Below are positions 43,645 to 52,196 of a DNA stretch of 64,000 nucleotides, in pieces. Below the pieces are notes generated by a model that saw only the letters and a program-made list of their open reading frames with translations, was not told where the DNA came from and did not search any database. Origin of the DNA: Salibaculum griseiflavum (lineage in GTDB: Bacteria; Pseudomonadota; Alphaproteobacteria; Rhodobacterales; Rhodobacteraceae); NCBI RefSeq assembly GCF_003129565.1, contig NZ_QETF01000002.1:186001-250000 (forward strand), given 5' to 3'. The position numbers and the translations under genes are program-made. Every line of letters starts with the position of its first letter. Position 1 is the first letter of the stretch.

Positions 43645-43699
43645 CGGTATTGCCATAACGGACACCCATGCGCCCTCGGACACCGCCGGGGGCTTTTTT
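43629..43699 (+). terminator. Attenuator structure of ilvIH
   Basis: Terminator: GCCCTCGG (43672-43679) pairs with CCGGGGGC (43686-43693), then TTTTTT (43694-43699). Competing pairing: GCGCATGGG (43629-43637, end of the leader ORF) with CCCATGCGC (43665-43673), which shares bases with the terminator arm. Ribosome position on the Ile/Leu/Val codons should decide between the folds. Confidence 0.85.
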
Positions 43700-43739
43700 A
43701 TGCGCAGCGCAAACAACGTCACGAGATGAGGAAAAGACG

Positions 43740-45494
43740 ATGTCAGCACAGATGACCGGAGCGAAAATGGTGGTTCAGGCCTTGATCGATCAGGGTGTGG
43801 ACACGGTATTCGGCTACCCCGGCGGCGCCGTCCTACCCATCTATGACGAAATCTTTCAGCAGAACTCGATCAAGCACGTGCTGGTGCGCCATGAACAGGG
43901 TGCGATCCATGCGGCCGAGGGCTATGCCCGCTCGACCGGCAAGGTCGGCGTGGCGCTGGTGACCTCCGGCCCAGGCGCGACCAATGCCGTGACCGGCCTG
44001 ACCGACGCGCTGATGGATTCGATCCCCCTGGTGGTCTTCTCGGGGCAGGTTCCGACCTTCATGATCGGCTCGGACGCCTTCCAGGAGGCCGACACCGTGG
44101 GCATCACCCGCCCCTGCACCAAGCACAATTGGCTGGTCAAGGATACCGCGGCCCTGTCGGGCACCATTCACGAGGCCTTTCACGTCGCGGCCTCCGGCCG
44201 TCCCGGTCCGGTTCTGATCGACGTGCCCAAGGACGTGCAGTTCGCCAGCGCCAAGTATACCGGCCCCAAGGCGATGACCTCGCATTACCAGCCCCAGGTC
44301 AAGGGCGATATCGAGGGCATCACCGACCTGGTCGCGGCCATCGAGAAGGCGAAGAAGCCGATCTTCTACACCGGCGGCGGTGTCATCAATTCCGGGCCGG
44401 CGGCCAGCCAGCTCTTGCGGGAACTGGTCGAGGCCACGGGCTTTCCGATCACCTCGACGCTGATGGGCCTGGGCGCCTACCCCGCCTCGGGCGACAAGTG
44501 GCTGGGAATGCTGGGTATGCACGGCCTTTATGAAGCCAACATGGCGATGCATGATTGCGACCTGATGATCAATATCGGCGCCCGGTTCGACGACCGGATC
44601 ACCGGCCGGATCGACGCGTTCAGCCCCAAGTCGAAGAAGGTGCACATCGACATTGACCCGTCCTCGATCAACAAGGTCATCCAGACCGATATCGCCATCA
44701 TCGGCGATGTGGGTCACGTGCTGGAGGACGTGCTCAAGGTCTGGAAATCGCGCGGTCGCAAGACCGAACGCGAGGCGCTGGCCGGCTGGTGGGACCAGAT
44801 CGGCGAGTGGCGCAAGGTCAACTGCCTGGCCTACGCCCAGGAGGGCAACACGATCCGCCCGCAATACGCGCTGGAACGGCTGGAAGCGCTGACCAAGGAC
44901 CGCAAGGACAGGTTCATCTGCACCGAGGTCGGCCAGCACCAGATGTGGGCGGCCCAGTTCATGGGCTTCGACGATCCCAACCACTGGATGACAAGTGGTG
45001 GATTGGGCACCATGGGTTACGGTTTCCCCGCCTCGATCGGCGTGCAGCTGGCCCACCCTGACGCACTGGTCATCAACGTCGCCGGCGAAGCAAGCTGGCT
45101 GATGAACATGCAGGAAATGGGCACCGCGGTGCAGTATCGCCTGCCGGTCAAGCAGTTCATCCTGAACAATGAACGGCTGGGCATGGTCCGCCAGTGGCAG
45201 GAATTGCTGCATGGCGAGCGCTATTCGTCCAGCTGGTCCGAGGCCCTGCCCGATTTCGTGAAACTGGCCGAAGCCTTCGGCGCCAAGGGCATCCAGTGCC
45301 ACGACCCCGCGGACCTCGATGACGCGATCATGGAAATGCTGAACCATGACGGGCCGGTGATCTTCGATTGCTTGGTCGAGAAGCACGAGAATTGCTTCCC
45401 GATGATCCCGTCGGGCAAAGCCCATAACGAGATGCTGCTGGGCGAGGCCGAGACCCAGGGCGTGATCGACAGCAAGGGATCGGTGCTGGTTTGA
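43740..45494 (+). CDS. ilvI: Acetolactate synthase large subunit
   Basis: ThDP-dependent enzyme joining pyruvate to pyruvate or 2-oxobutyrate, first common step of Val/Leu/Ile synthesis. The 584-residue protein has the catalytic Glu in RHEQGAIHAAEGYAR, the SGPGATNAVTGL region and the FAD-related RFDDRITGR. At the Mg/ThDP motif the usual GDAS/GDGS is GEAS (Glu450), followed by FILNNERLGMVRQWQ. Transcription is under the leader-peptide attenuator. A TTG-start ORF overlaps its stop, before ilvH. Confidence 0.96.
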   Translation: MSAQMTGAKMVVQALIDQGVDTVFGYPGGAVLPIYDEIFQQNSIKHVLVRHEQGAIHAAEGYARSTGKVGVALVTSGPGATNAVTGLTDALMDSIPLVVFSGQVPTFMIGSDAFQEADTVGITRPCTKHNWLVKDTAALSGTIHEAFHVAASGRPGPVLIDVPKDVQFASAKYTGPKAMTSHYQPQVKGDIEGITDLVAAIEKAKKPIFYTGGGVINSGPAASQLLRELVEATGFPITSTLMGLGAYPASGDKWLGMLGMHGLYEANMAMHDCDLMINIGARFDDRITGRIDAFSPKSKKVHIDIDPSSINKVIQTDIAIIGDVGHVLEDVLKVWKSRGRKTEREALAGWWDQIGEWRKVNCLAYAQEGNTIRPQYALERLEALTKDRKDRFICTEVGQHQMWAAQFMGFDDPNHWMTSGGLGTMGYGFPASIGVQLAHPDALVINVAGEASWLMNMQEMGTAVQYRLPVKQFILNNERLGMVRQWQELLHGERYSSSWSEALPDFVKLAEAFGAKGIQCHDPADLDDAIMEMLNHDGPVIFDCLVEKHENCFPMIPSGKAHNEMLLGEAETQGVIDSKGSVLV

Positions 45495-45781
45495 TCGTTA
45501 GTCGAAATACCTCCAAGACACTAATCACCCTACTCGTTTGTCTTGGGCAGCCAGCTTGGTCTGACGAACGAACTGAACCGTTGGTACAGTTCGTTGAAAG
45601 GATGCCATTGGGCGTATTGGGAATACCAGACCAATGGTTAGAAATGGAGTCGGTCTTGGGCTGGGAAAAGATGATGCTGATCGTCGGATATGCGGATAAT
45701 CGCACTGTCTGTCTTTCACTTTCGGAGATCGCCAGGAAAGAGAGTCCCATGCGCAACTTTCGCTGCGTCGACGCAAACTGA
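45491..45781 (+). CDS. Orphan 96-residue exported protein between ilvI and ilvH
   Basis: Starts at TTG 45491, overlapping the ilvI stop by 4 bp. The N-terminus has Arg/Lys then LITLLVCLGQPAWS, a Sec signal peptide. The mature part carries two Cys (TVCLSL, FRCVDAN) that could pair in the periplasm. No family is recognised. Composition is foreign: 45541-45720 has 89 G+C in 180 bases, far below its neighbours. It is probably co-transcribed with ilvI. A long spacer that happens to be open is the alternative. Confidence 0.55.
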   Translation: MIVSRNTSKTLITLLVCLGQPAWSDERTEPLVQFVERMPLGVLGIPDQWLEMESVLGWEKMMLIVGYADNRTVCLSLSEIARKESPMRNFRCVDAN

Positions 45782-45790
45782 GGAACAAAC

Positions 45791-46354
45791 ATGTCCGCGC
45801 TAAAAATCAAGAAAGGCTCCACGAGCCACTCCGCCTACAACCTGCGGCCCACCTTCTCGGACCACGAGGAACGGCACACGCTGGCCGTTCTGGTGGAAAA
45901 CGAGCCCGGGGTGCTGGCCCGCGTGATCGGCCTCTTCTCGGGCCGGGGTTACAACATCGAGAGCCTCACCGTGGCCGAGGTGGACCATACCGGGCACCTA
46001 TCCCGCATCACCATCGTCACCACCGGCACGCCGCAGGTCATCAACCAGATCACCGCCCAGCTGGGCCGGATCGTGTCGGTGCACGAGGTGCATGACCTGA
46101 CCGTGGCAGGCCGCAGCGTCGAACGCGAACTGGCGCTCTTCAAGGTCACCGGCAAGGGCGAAGACCGGGTCGAGGCACTGCGCCTTGCGGACGTGTTCCG
46201 CGCCAGCGTGGTGGACAGCACGCTTGAAAGCTTCGTCTTCGAGATCACCGGCACACCGGAGAAGATCGACGCCTTCGCCGACCTGATGCGCCCCATCGGC
46301 CTGGTGGAAATGGCCCGCACCGGCGTCGCCGCCCTGTCGCGCGGAGCCGCCTAG
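45791..46354 (+). CDS. ilvH: Acetolactate synthase small (regulatory) subunit
   Basis: Binds the large subunit and confers valine feedback inhibition. The 187-residue protein starts with an ACT domain (HTLAVLVENEPGVLARVIGLFSGRGYNIESL, split here as HTLAVLVENEPGVLARV and GLFSGRGYNIESL), then TIVTTGTPQVINQI, and a C-terminal domain ending in [25 protein letters not shown] before ATG 45791 supports the start. The usual tight ilvI-ilvH junction is opened here by the intervening ORF. Confidence 0.95.
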   Translation: MSALKIKKGSTSHSAYNLRPTFSDHEERHTLAVLVENEPGVLARVIGLFSGRGYNIESLTVAEVDHTGHLSRITIVTTGTPQVINQITAQLGRIVSVHEVHDLTVAGRSVERELALFKVTGKGEDRVEALRLADVFRASVVDSTLESFVFEITGTPEKIDAFADLMRPIGLVEMARTGVAALSRGAA

Positions 46355-46471
46355 GCCGAACCCCGCCCCGGGGCATGTCCCGGGACGGGGCGGATCAGGG
46401 GCGCGGGTGCAGACCGGCTTGGGGGGACCGGTCGGGGGTTCTGCATGTCCTGCGCCCCGATGCGGGGCTGA

Positions 46472-46729
46472 TCAGCCTTCGCTGTCGTCCATCGGCATGA
46501 TGCCCGCCTCTTGCCCAGCGGTCAGTTCTGCCATGTCGAGCAGACCGTCGCCAGTGGTGTCCATCTCCGAAAAGGTCTCGGCATCCAGTTCGGGATAGGC
46601 TGCGCTGAGTTCGGGGAAGCTGTAGAAGCCGTCGCCGTTCACATCGATCACCGGGTCGGCCTCCTGGGCGAAGGCGGCACCGGCCACCAGGACAATGGCG
46701 GCGATCGCAAGGATGGGAGTCTTGGTCAT
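46472..46729 (-). CDS. Exported EF-hand calcium-binding protein
   Basis: An 85-residue secreted protein. Signal peptide MTKTPILAIAAIVLVAGAAF ends at FAQ. Two EF-hand loops follow: DVNGDGFYSFPEL and DTTGDGLLDMAEL, each with D-x-[NT]-x-D-G. The short C-terminus is acidic. Small calvin-like proteins of this sort are common in rhodobacters, with unknown targets. ATG 46729 follows GGAGATCC. It is convergent with ilvH. Confidence 0.85.
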   Translation of the reverse strand: MTKTPILAIAAIVLVAGAAFAQEADPVIDVNGDGFYSFPELSAAYPELDAETFSEMDTTGDGLLDMAELTAGQEAGIMPMDDSEG

Positions 46730-47075
46730 GGGGATCTCCTGTTGAGGCTTGGGCCGGATCCTGTCCGGCCCGGTCAGATCAGCATGACCGCCCCGCCCTC
46801 GCGACAGCGGCGCCGCACGGGGCATGTTTTGCGCACGCCGCCGCCCCGGGCCGGGGTCACGATCGGCGGCGCTTGGCCCGTCTGCGGGCGGCGCCCGACC
46901 ATGGGCGGAAAACCGGCATCTTCGGCCACCGCAACCGGCAATCCACCGCCCGTGCGACCCTCCGACTCGCCGTCAGGCATGTCGCGGTGAGAAAACCGCA
47001 TGTCGCTGCGATAGCGGCCCGGACGCCCGGCGCGGGCTATTCTTGGTCACCACGCGACAACAGGAGATTCGCCCG
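46730..47075. other. Intergenic region upstream of the Rieske oxygenase gene
   Basis: 346 bp without a supported gene. CATGTCGC occurs twice as a direct repeat (46978-46985 and 46999-47006), start-to-start 21 bp, two helical turns apart, as AraC-type activators use. TATTCT at 47038-47043 could be a -10. Open frames here look random and lack Shine-Dalgarno sites. Confidence 0.55.
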
Positions 47076-48221
47076 ATGGCCAAGGATATCGAGCTCGATG
47101 CGCTGGATGCGGTGCGCCGCCCGGTCGAAACCGCGAACGGCCTGCCGAACGCGCATTACACCGATCCCGCGATGTTCCGCACCGAGGCACAGGCGCTGCT
47201 GATGTCCACCTGGGCGGGGCTGGCCGTGACCGCGGACGTGCCCGAACCGGGGGACGCCGTGCCGATGGATTTTCTGGGCATGCCGCTGCTGCTGATCCGC
47301 GACAAGGACGGTGACGTTCGGGTCTTCCAGAACATCTGCCGCCATCGCGGCATGGTGCTGGTGACCGAGCCGCGTAAGATCGAGGGCGCGATCCGCTGCC
47401 CCTACCATTCCTGGTGCTACTCGACCAAGGGCAAGCTGGTCTCGACCCCGCATGTGGGCGGGCCGGGCCACAACACGCACGAGGCGATCAAGAAGGACGA
47501 CCTGGGCCTGGTCGAAGTGCCCAGTCATGTCTGGCGCGAGGTGGTCTTCATCAATGTCGACGGCACCGCGCCGCCCTTCGAAGAGGTTCATGCGGACCTG
47601 CTCGAGCGGTGGAAAGAGCACGACGTGCCGCTCTACCATGGCGGGGCGGACAGCACCTTCATGCTGGACGTGGGCACCAACTGGAAACTGGCGGTCGAAA
47701 ACTACTGCGAAAGCTACCACCTGCCCTGGGTCCATCCGGGCCTGAACAGCTATTCGCGGCTGGAAGACCATTACAACATCGAGGTGCCGGGGCAGTATTC
47801 CGGCCAGGGCACGCTGGTCTACCGGCAGCTGCGCGGCGTCAACGAAGAGGTCTTCCCGGATTTCCCGGGCTTGTCGGAAAAGTGGGACGAAGGCGGGGAA
47901 TACGTGGCACTCTATCCCAATGTCCTGTTGGGGGTGCAGCGCGACCATGCCTTCGCCATCATCCTCGAACCCATGGCCCATGACCGCACCCGGGAGCATA
48001 TCCACCTGTTCTATGCCACGCCCCAGACCGACGAAGGCATGCGGGCCAAGAACGCGACCCTTTGGAAAACCGTTTTCGAAGAGGATATCGGCGTCTGCGA
48101 GGGCATGCAGAAGGGCCGCAGCGCGCCGGGCTTCGACGGCGGCCGGTTCAGCCCCGTGATGGACAGCCCGACCCATTGCTTCCACGACTGGGTCGCGGGA
48201 AGGCTTCAGGCCCATGGCTGA
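47076..48221 (+). CDS. Rieske-type ring-hydroxylating oxygenase alpha subunit
   Basis: A 381-residue oxygenase. The Rieske [2Fe-2S] site is CRHRG (near 88-92) and CPYHSW (near 108-113). The mononuclear iron site is ENYCESYHLPWVHPGL, with two His ligands and a later Asp. Such enzymes use an electron-transfer reductase, absent here, to hydroxylate aromatics or demethylate quaternary amines (betaine, carnitine, choline); the substrate is not clear. CAGGAG at 47061 and ATG 47076 set the start; the frame remains open upstream. A 69-residue ORF overlaps its end by 8 bp. Confidence 0.9.
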   Translation: MAKDIELDALDAVRRPVETANGLPNAHYTDPAMFRTEAQALLMSTWAGLAVTADVPEPGDAVPMDFLGMPLLLIRDKDGDVRVFQNICRHRGMVLVTEPRKIEGAIRCPYHSWCYSTKGKLVSTPHVGGPGHNTHEAIKKDDLGLVEVPSHVWREVVFINVDGTAPPFEEVHADLLERWKEHDVPLYHGGADSTFMLDVGTNWKLAVENYCESYHLPWVHPGLNSYSRLEDHYNIEVPGQYSGQGTLVYRQLRGVNEEVFPDFPGLSEKWDEGGEYVALYPNVLLGVQRDHAFAIILEPMAHDRTREHIHLFYATPQTDEGMRAKNATLWKTVFEEDIGVCEGMQKGRSAPGFDGGRFSPVMDSPTHCFHDWVAGRLQAHG

Positions 48222-48423
48222 CCTGGCCCGCCGCCTGCTGGACGCCCATGCCCGCGATGATCGGGTCGCGCTGGTCGCCCTCTACGAAGAGGCCGCGACC
48301 ACCTCCAACGACATGGACGCGGCCTGCTTCTACCTGACCCATGCCTGGGTCTTCGCGCTGGATGTCGGGCATTCCGCCGCCGATGCGCTCTATGAACGGC
48401 TGCGCGGTCTGGGCCGGGCCTGA
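48214..48423 (+). CDS. Small helical protein coupled to the Rieske gene
   Basis: A 69-residue protein (MADLARRLLDAHARDDRVAL...) that is all-helical, with Leu/Ala heptads and a DMDAACFYLTHAWVFALDVG block resembling a short repeat (TPR-like). It starts 8 bp inside the Rieske gene and likely depends on it. No family is recognised. It is 41 bp ahead of the nucleoside hydrolase. Confidence 0.7.
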   Translation: MADLARRLLDAHARDDRVALVALYEEAATTSNDMDAACFYLTHAWVFALDVGHSAADALYERLRGLGRA

Positions 48424-48464
48424 TCGGGCCTTGCGCCCCGGCCGCGCCGGGGTGACAAGGGGAC

Positions 48465-49415
48465 ATGAGCAAGACCCAAGCCCCCCGCAAGATCATCATC
48501 GACACCGATCCCGGCCAGGACGATGCCGTGGCCATCCTTCTGGCGCTGGCCGCGCCCGAGCTGGACCTGCTGGGTATCACCGCCGTGGCCGGCAACGTGC
48601 CGCTGGAGCTGACCCAGACCAATGCCCGCAAGATCTGCGAACTGGCGGGCCGGACGGACGTGCCGGTATTCGCCGGTTGTGACCGGCCATTGGCCCATAG
48701 CCTTGTCACCGCCGAGCATGTCCACGGCAAGACCGGCCTCGACGGCCCCGAGCTGCCCGAACCGACCATGCCGCTACAAGACCAACACGCGGTCGATTTC
48801 CTGATCGAGACCCTGCGCCGCGAGCCGCCGAAATCGGTCACGCTTTGTCCCATCGGGCCGCTGACCAATATCGCCACCGCCTTCCAGCGGGCCCCCGATA
48901 TCGTGGACCGGGTTCAGGAGATCGTGCTGATGGGCGGCGCCTATTTCGAGGTGGGCAACATCACCCCGGCGGCGGAGTTCAATATCTACGTGGACCCGGA
49001 GGCCGCCGAGATCGTGTTCCGGTCCGGCGTGCCGCTGGTGGTCATGCCGCTGGACGTGACGCACAAGGCGCTGACCACGCCCGCCCATATCAAGGGTTTC
49101 CGCGAGATGGGCACGGCGGTGGGCGATGCGGTCGCCGCGTGGACGGATTTCTTCGAACGCTTCGACAAGGAAAAATACGGCAGCCAGGGCGCGCCGCTGC
49201 ATGACCCCTGCACCATCGCCTACCTGCTGGAACCTGACCTGTTCTCGGGCCGTCATATCAATGTCGAGATCGAAACCGCCAGCGCCCTGACCCGCGGCAT
49301 GACCGTCGCCGATTGGTGGCGCGTGACCGACCGGGCGCCCAACGCGCTGTTCATCGGCGACGTGGAGGCCGACCGGTTCTTTGCCCTGCTGACGAACCGG
49401 ATCGCACGCCTATGA
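48465..49415 (+). CDS. Inosine-uridine preferring nucleoside hydrolase
   Basis: Cleaves N-glycosidic bonds of ribonucleosides for purine/pyrimidine salvage. The 316-residue product shows the calcium-binding N-terminus IIIDTDPGQDDAVAILLAL (four Asp), then GNVPLELTQTNA, TLCPIGPLTNIA and MGGAYFEVGNITPAAEFNIYVDPEAA. The final acid is in HDPCTIAYLL. It belongs to a plus-strand cluster with a Rieske gene and a GNAT gene, which overlaps its stop by 4 bp. Base preference is not readable. Confidence 0.93.
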   Translation: MSKTQAPRKIIIDTDPGQDDAVAILLALAAPELDLLGITAVAGNVPLELTQTNARKICELAGRTDVPVFAGCDRPLAHSLVTAEHVHGKTGLDGPELPEPTMPLQDQHAVDFLIETLRREPPKSVTLCPIGPLTNIATAFQRAPDIVDRVQEIVLMGGAYFEVGNITPAAEFNIYVDPEAAEIVFRSGVPLVVMPLDVTHKALTTPAHIKGFREMGTAVGDAVAAWTDFFERFDKEKYGSQGAPLHDPCTIAYLLEPDLFSGRHINVEIETASALTRGMTVADWWRVTDRAPNALFIGDVEADRFFALLTNRIARL

Positions 49416-49858
49416 CCCAGCTGCACCTATGCGGGCCCGAAGACGCGGCCAAGCTGCTGCCCCTCATCGCAGCCTTTCACGCGGAATTCGGACTGGACCT
49501 CGATGACGCGCACCGCGAACGCGCGGTGCTTCCCCTGCTGGAGGGGTCGCCCCTTGGGGCGATCTGGCTGCTCGGGCCGCGCCGGGCGCCGGTGGGCTAT
49601 GTCGTGGTCAGTTTCGGCTGGGCGATCGAGATGGGCGGCCTCGACGCCTTCGTCGACGAGCTGTTCGTGCGCCCAGCGGTGCGCGGCCGCGGCCTTGCAA
49701 CCGAAGCGCTGAACGACCTCGCCGGTGCCTTGCGCGAGGCGGGCGTGACCATGCTGCACATGGAGGTCGACCGCGAGGATGCGGCGGTTCAGCGATTCTA
49801 CGGGCGGGCGGGTTTTGCCCTGCGCGACCGTTACACGCTGATGTCCCGCAAACTGTGA
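49412..49858 (+). CDS. GNAT family N-acetyltransferase
   Basis: A 148-residue acetyl-CoA-dependent transferase. FVDELFVRPAVRGRGLATEA is the CoA-binding motif A (R-G-R-G-L-A), and DAAVQRFYGRAGFALRDRYT ends the fold with the catalytic Tyr. ATG 49412 overlaps the nucleoside hydrolase stop (ATGA), so the two are coupled. Sequence length and layout fit a standalone small-molecule acetyltransferase; the substrate is unknown. Confidence 0.88.
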   Translation: MTQLHLCGPEDAAKLLPLIAAFHAEFGLDLDDAHRERAVLPLLEGSPLGAIWLLGPRRAPVGYVVVSFGWAIEMGGLDAFVDELFVRPAVRGRGLATEALNDLAGALREAGVTMLHMEVDREDAAVQRFYGRAGFALRDRYTLMSRKL

Positions 49859-49895
49859 CCCTTCGCTTTCGGAAATTCGCGCCTAGATTCGGCTC

Positions 49896-51275
49896 ATGAC
49901 CCTTTCGATCCCCTTCGACAACAGCTACGCCACCCTGCCCGACCGGTTCTATACCCGGCAGGGCGCGGCCCCCGTGCGCGAGCCCCGGCTTTTCGCGTTC
50001 AATGACGCGCTGGCCCGGACCCTCGGCTTGGAGGGTTTCGACGACCCCGCCGAGTTGGCCGAAATCTTCGCGGGCAATACGCTGCCCGAAGGCGCCGCAC
50101 CTTTGGCCCAGCTTTACGCGGGCCACCAGTTCGGCGGGTTTTCCCCGCAACTGGGCGATGGGCGGGCGTTGCTGCTGGGCGAGGTGGCAACCGGCACGGG
50201 CCGGTTCGACATTCAGCTCAAGGGCTCGGGCCCCACCCCTTATTCGCGCATGGGCGATGGGCGGGCCTGGGTCGGGCCGGTGATCCGCGAATACCTGATG
50301 TCCGAGGCGATGGCCGCCATAGGCGTGCCCACCACGCGCGCGCTGGCCGCCGTGACCACCGGAGAGCCCGTCCTGCGCGAGGACGGCCCCCTGCCCGGCG
50401 CCATCCTGACCCGTGTCGCCGCCAGCCATATCCGGGTCGGCACCTTCCAGGTCTTTGCCGCTCGCGCCGACCGCGACGCGCTGCAACAGCTGACCGACTA
50501 CACGATCGCCCGGCATTTCCCTCGGGCCGGTGGCCCGATGGGCTTGCTGCACGCCTTGATGGAGGTGCAGGCCGATCTGGTGGCACACTGGATGTCCATC
50601 GGTTTCATCCATGGCGTGATGAACACTGACAACATGGCGATTTCCGGCGAAACCATCGATTACGGCCCCTGCGCCTTCATGGATGCCTATCACCCGAACA
50701 CGGTCTTTTCCTCGATCGACCGGCAAGGGCGCTATGCCTATTCAAACCAGCCGCCCATCGCCCATTGGAACATCGCCCAGTTCGCCAGCGCGCTGGTGCC
50801 GATCATGGGGGACGAGGACAAGGCGGTCGATGACCTGACCGAGGCGATCAAGGCCTTCCCGCCGCTCTACGAGGCGGCCTGGCTGCGCCATTTCGGGGCC
50901 AAGTTCGGGCTGGCCGAGGCCACGCCGGACGACCGCCCGTTGATCGAAGAGTTCCTGACGCATATGGCGCAGGAAGGCCTGGATTTCACCAATACGTTCG
51001 CCGCCCTGCCGGATGTGCCTGCGGGGCTGCAGGATTGGGCGCGGCGCTGGCAGGCACGCGGGCCGGACATGGACCTGGTGGCCCGATCCAACCCGCGCGT
51101 GATCCCGCGCCTGCACCGGATCGAGGCCGTGATCCAGTCCGCCGTGGCCGATGACTTCGCCCCGTTCGACGAGATGCTGTCGGTGGTGACCGATCCCTTC
51201 GCCCCGGCTGATCCGCTCTATACCGCGCCGCCCGCGCCGGAAGAGCGCGTCTCGCGCACCTTCTGCGGCACCTGA
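49896..51275 (+). CDS. selO: Protein adenylyltransferase SelO
   Basis: SelO is a pseudokinase-fold enzyme that transfers AMP to protein Ser/Thr/Tyr, linked to redox stress. The 459-residue protein has LYAGHQFGGFSPQLGDGRALLLGE, the DIQLKGSGPTPYSRMGDGRA block and IGFIHGVMNTDNMAISGETIDYGPCAFMDAY. The penultimate-region Cys (FCGT, third from the end) sits where eukaryotic SelO has selenocysteine. The last 58 bp overlap the convergent transporter gene. Confidence 0.93.
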   Translation: MTLSIPFDNSYATLPDRFYTRQGAAPVREPRLFAFNDALARTLGLEGFDDPAELAEIFAGNTLPEGAAPLAQLYAGHQFGGFSPQLGDGRALLLGEVATGTGRFDIQLKGSGPTPYSRMGDGRAWVGPVIREYLMSEAMAAIGVPTTRALAAVTTGEPVLREDGPLPGAILTRVAASHIRVGTFQVFAARADRDALQQLTDYTIARHFPRAGGPMGLLHALMEVQADLVAHWMSIGFIHGVMNTDNMAISGETIDYGPCAFMDAYHPNTVFSSIDRQGRYAYSNQPPIAHWNIAQFASALVPIMGDEDKAVDDLTEAIKAFPPLYEAAWLRHFGAKFGLAEATPDDRPLIEEFLTHMAQEGLDFTNTFAALPDVPAGLQDWARRWQARGPDMDLVARSNPRVIPRLHRIEAVIQSAVADDFAPFDEMLSVVTDPFAPADPLYTAPPAPEERVSRTFCGT

Positions 51276-52144
51276 CGGTTGATCAGAAAAAGGCCTGCCG
51301 CCACCAGCGCAAGGGCCACCAGCAGTTCCGCCCCGACCGCCTCGTCCAACAAGAGCCAGCCCAGCCCGACCCCGAAAACCGGCGTCAGAAAGCTGAACGA
51401 GGCCACAGCCGCCGCCGGGTATATCGACAACAGCCAAAGCCAGAAGATGAAGCCGGCCCCGACGACGATGAGAATCTGGAAGGCCAGCCCCCAGAGGTGA
51501 ATGGCCTGCACGTCGCGGATCAAGTCCCCGAAGAGCGGCGCCGCCACCAGAAGGATCGGCGCCGAGACCAGCACCTGCCAGAACAACTGCACCTCGGGGC
51601 GCAGGGTCCGGAGCCGGGTGCCCTTGGCCAGAAAGGCGAGGCTGGCCCAGCTCATCGCGCCCGCGATGGAAAGCAGGTCGCCGGCCAGGCTGGCCGGCCC
51701 GCCCTGCCGCCCGGCGAATGCCACCACGACGCCCGCCACGGCCAGTGCCAGACCGGCCCCTTTGAGCGGGGTGAGCGCCTCACCGGGGATGAAGAAATGC
51801 GCCAGAAGCGCCAGCCAGACCGGCATGGTATAGAAGAGCACCGAGGTCCGCGCCACGGTGGTCAGGTCCAGCGCGATGAAAAGAAAAATGAATTCGACCG
51901 CGAAGGCGACCCCGATCAGCACCGCGAAGGGCAGCACATCGCGCGGCACGGTCAGGGACAGGCCCCGGTAACGCAACCAGAGCGCCACGACGACGATGGC
52001 CCCGGCGCTGCGCAGCCCGGCGAAAAAGACCGGCTGAAACCCCTCGTTCGTGACCTTGATCACGACCTGGTTGAAGGCCAGAAGGATCGCGAAGCCGATC
52101 AGCGACAGCGCACCGAAGCGGTCCATTTCGGTTTTCTTTTCCAT
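51218..52144 (-). CDS. EamA/DMT family transporter
   Basis: A 308-residue inner-membrane exporter of the drug/metabolite superfamily with about ten hydrophobic segments in two EamA repeats (FAILLAFNQVVIKVTNEGFQ in the first; FEILIVVGAG-like VGAGFIFWLWLLSIYP in the second). ATG 52144 (MEKKTEMDRF) is chosen; the frame stays open further upstream over a repeat. It overlaps the 3' end of selO by 58 bp tail to tail. No substrate can be inferred. Confidence 0.88.
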   Translation of the reverse strand: MEKKTEMDRFGALSLIGFAILLAFNQVVIKVTNEGFQPVFFAGLRSAGAIVVVALWLRYRGLSLTVPRDVLPFAVLIGVAFAVEFIFLFIALDLTTVARTSVLFYTMPVWLALLAHFFIPGEALTPLKGAGLALAVAGVVVAFAGRQGGPASLAGDLLSIAGAMSWASLAFLAKGTRLRTLRPEVQLFWQVLVSAPILLVAAPLFGDLIRDVQAIHLWGLAFQILIVVGAGFIFWLWLLSIYPAAAVASFSFLTPVFGVGLGWLLLDEAVGAELLVALALVAAGLFLINRQVPQKVRETRSSGAGGAV

Positions 52145-52196
52145 CGGGCCAACGGACGGGGGAACGGCGCGGAAGTCAATGGGCCAATCCCGAGGC

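Noticed and set aside
46363-46393. Terminator after ilvH
   Set aside because: CCGCCCCG/CGGGGCGG can pair but the loop is long and no T-run follows, so I do not call it.
46774-47001. 75-codon minus-strand ORF in the gap before the Rieske gene
   Set aside because: No Shine-Dalgarno, Arg/Gly/Pro-rich sequence and overlap with the likely regulatory repeats.
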